Positions 63,465-64,000 of a DNA stretch of 64,000 bases are shown here, one piece after another. The notes under the pieces were generated by a model. The model had not been told where the DNA came from, did not search any database, and saw nothing but the letters and a program-made list of their open reading frames with translations. The translations under genes were made by a program, and so were the position numbers. The stretch's first letter is position 1; every line of letters begins with the position of its first letter. The stretch covers positions 1,460,946 through 1,524,945 of the forward strand of contig NZ_LN868937.1 in the NCBI RefSeq assembly GCF_001244735.1, in the 5' to 3' direction. Source of the stretch: Bacillus andreraoultii (GTDB taxonomy: Bacteria > Bacillota > Bacilli > Bacillales > Caldibacillaceae).

Positions 63465-64000
63465 ATGAAAAAATATGAAGTTAAATCGTTTGTGGCAATT
63501 GGTATGCTAAGTGGGGTCGCTTATGTACTTATGTTGTTAAATTTCCCATTACCCGTGTTTCCTACGTGGTTAAAAATTGATTTTAGTGATATCCCTGCAT
63601 TAATTGCAGCGATGATTATGGGGCCGCTTGCTGGTGTAATAGTTGAGTTGTTAAAAAATATTTTAGATTTATTATCGACAGGTAGTGAAACAGGTGTTCC
63701 AGTTGGTCATATTGCTAATTTTGTAACGGGTATTTGTTTTATTCTTCCCACTTATTATATTTATATAAAATTAAAAACGAAAAAAGGTTTAACTCTTGCA
63801 TTAGGTGCTGCAAGTGTTATTACTGCAGTAGTAATGAGTGTTTTAAACTACTTAGTCTTTTTACCAATGTATGGATATTTTCTTGATTTCCATTTAAAGA
63901 ATGAAGTAATCGTACGGTTTATTTTCCCATTTAACTTGCTAAAGGGAATATTATTATCTATTGTATTTTATGGTTTATTTTTAAAAATGCAACATTGGAT
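63465..64000 (+). CDS. ribU: Riboflavin transporter RibU (ECF S component), 5' part
   Basis: 178 residues are visible before the window ends. About five membrane spans can be traced, beginning with FVAIGMLSGVAYVLMLLNFP. The pattern DFSDIPALIAAMIMGPLAG and ELLKNILDLLSTGSETGVPVGHIANF is that of RibU. It binds riboflavin and imports it with the shared EcfAA'T module. ATG 63465 follows AAGGAGAGG. An FMN riboswitch and terminator lie upstream, which confirms the substrate. Confidence 0.94.
   Translation, partial: MKKYEVKSFVAIGMLSGVAYVLMLLNFPLPVFPTWLKIDFSDIPALIAAMIMGPLAGVIVELLKNILDLLSTGSETGVPVGHIANFVTGICFILPTYYIYIKLKTKKGLTLALGAASVITAVVMSVLNYLVFLPMYGYFLDFHLKNEVIVRFIFPFNLLKGILLSIVFYGLFLKMQHW

Overview
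The window is a chromosomal segment from a low-GC, endospore-forming member of the Bacillaceae. Three things point there: dense Bacillus-type gene order (yqj, yqk, spoIIA, spoVA, lysA, scpAB, dacB-spmAB-rluB-resABCDE), many sporulation genes (spoIIM, dacF, spoIIAA-AB-sigF, spoVAA/AB/AF, dacB, spmAB, mciZ-like), and strong AGGAGG-type ribosome binding sites with several TTG/GTG starts. Most genes are on the + strand. No rRNA, prophage or CRISPR array is visible.

Bases 1-16 kb hold the tail of bkdB and a methylmalonyl-CoA pathway: mutA-mutB-meaB, then mce and pccB. Together these carry propionyl-CoA, which arises from valine and isoleucine breakdown through the Bkd complex, to succinyl-CoA. The two halves are separated by brxB, an L,D-transpeptidase, a Prli42-like micropeptide and an insertion-sequence transposase (7.7-9.0 kb) followed by a long imperfect inverted repeat. 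Then come yqjE, a CheW-domain protein, dinB, gndA and the opposing zwf (oxidative pentose phosphate pathway), rnz and an SDR gene.

Bases 19.5-28 kb hold a complete histidine operon (hisZ-G-D-B-H-A-F-IE-C) with the divergent phosphatase gene hisJ. Next are an aldehyde dehydrogenase with a Fur-like box, a thioredoxin-like gene whose 3' end runs into a dispersed repeat, a LexA-boxed Y-family polymerase with its YolD partner, a tRNA-Ser, and the yqkD-yqkE-yqkF-mciZ-nudF-endoQ block.

Bases 37.5-50 kb run spoIIM, fur (with PerR-like boxes), yqzK, xerD, deoB, pdp, dacF, spoIIAA-AB-sigF, spoVAA-AB-AF and lysA. The spoVA locus lacks spoVAC, AD and AE between AB and AF. Bases 50.5-64 kb run ribT, scpA-scpB, dacB-spmA-spmB, rluB, resA-B-C-D-E, an M23/LysM endopeptidase, an FMN riboswitch and the start of ribU.

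The least ordinary feature is a family of six related intergenic repeats of about 85-170 bp (near 0.6, 15.9, 30.0, 34.3, 35.6 and, inverted, 50.2 kb). Four of them overlap or supply the stop codon of a neighbouring gene. I do not recognise the family. I saw no clearly new multi-gene system; the window is mostly conserved core chromosome. All gene identities rest on reading the sequence and remembered family features; no database search was run.
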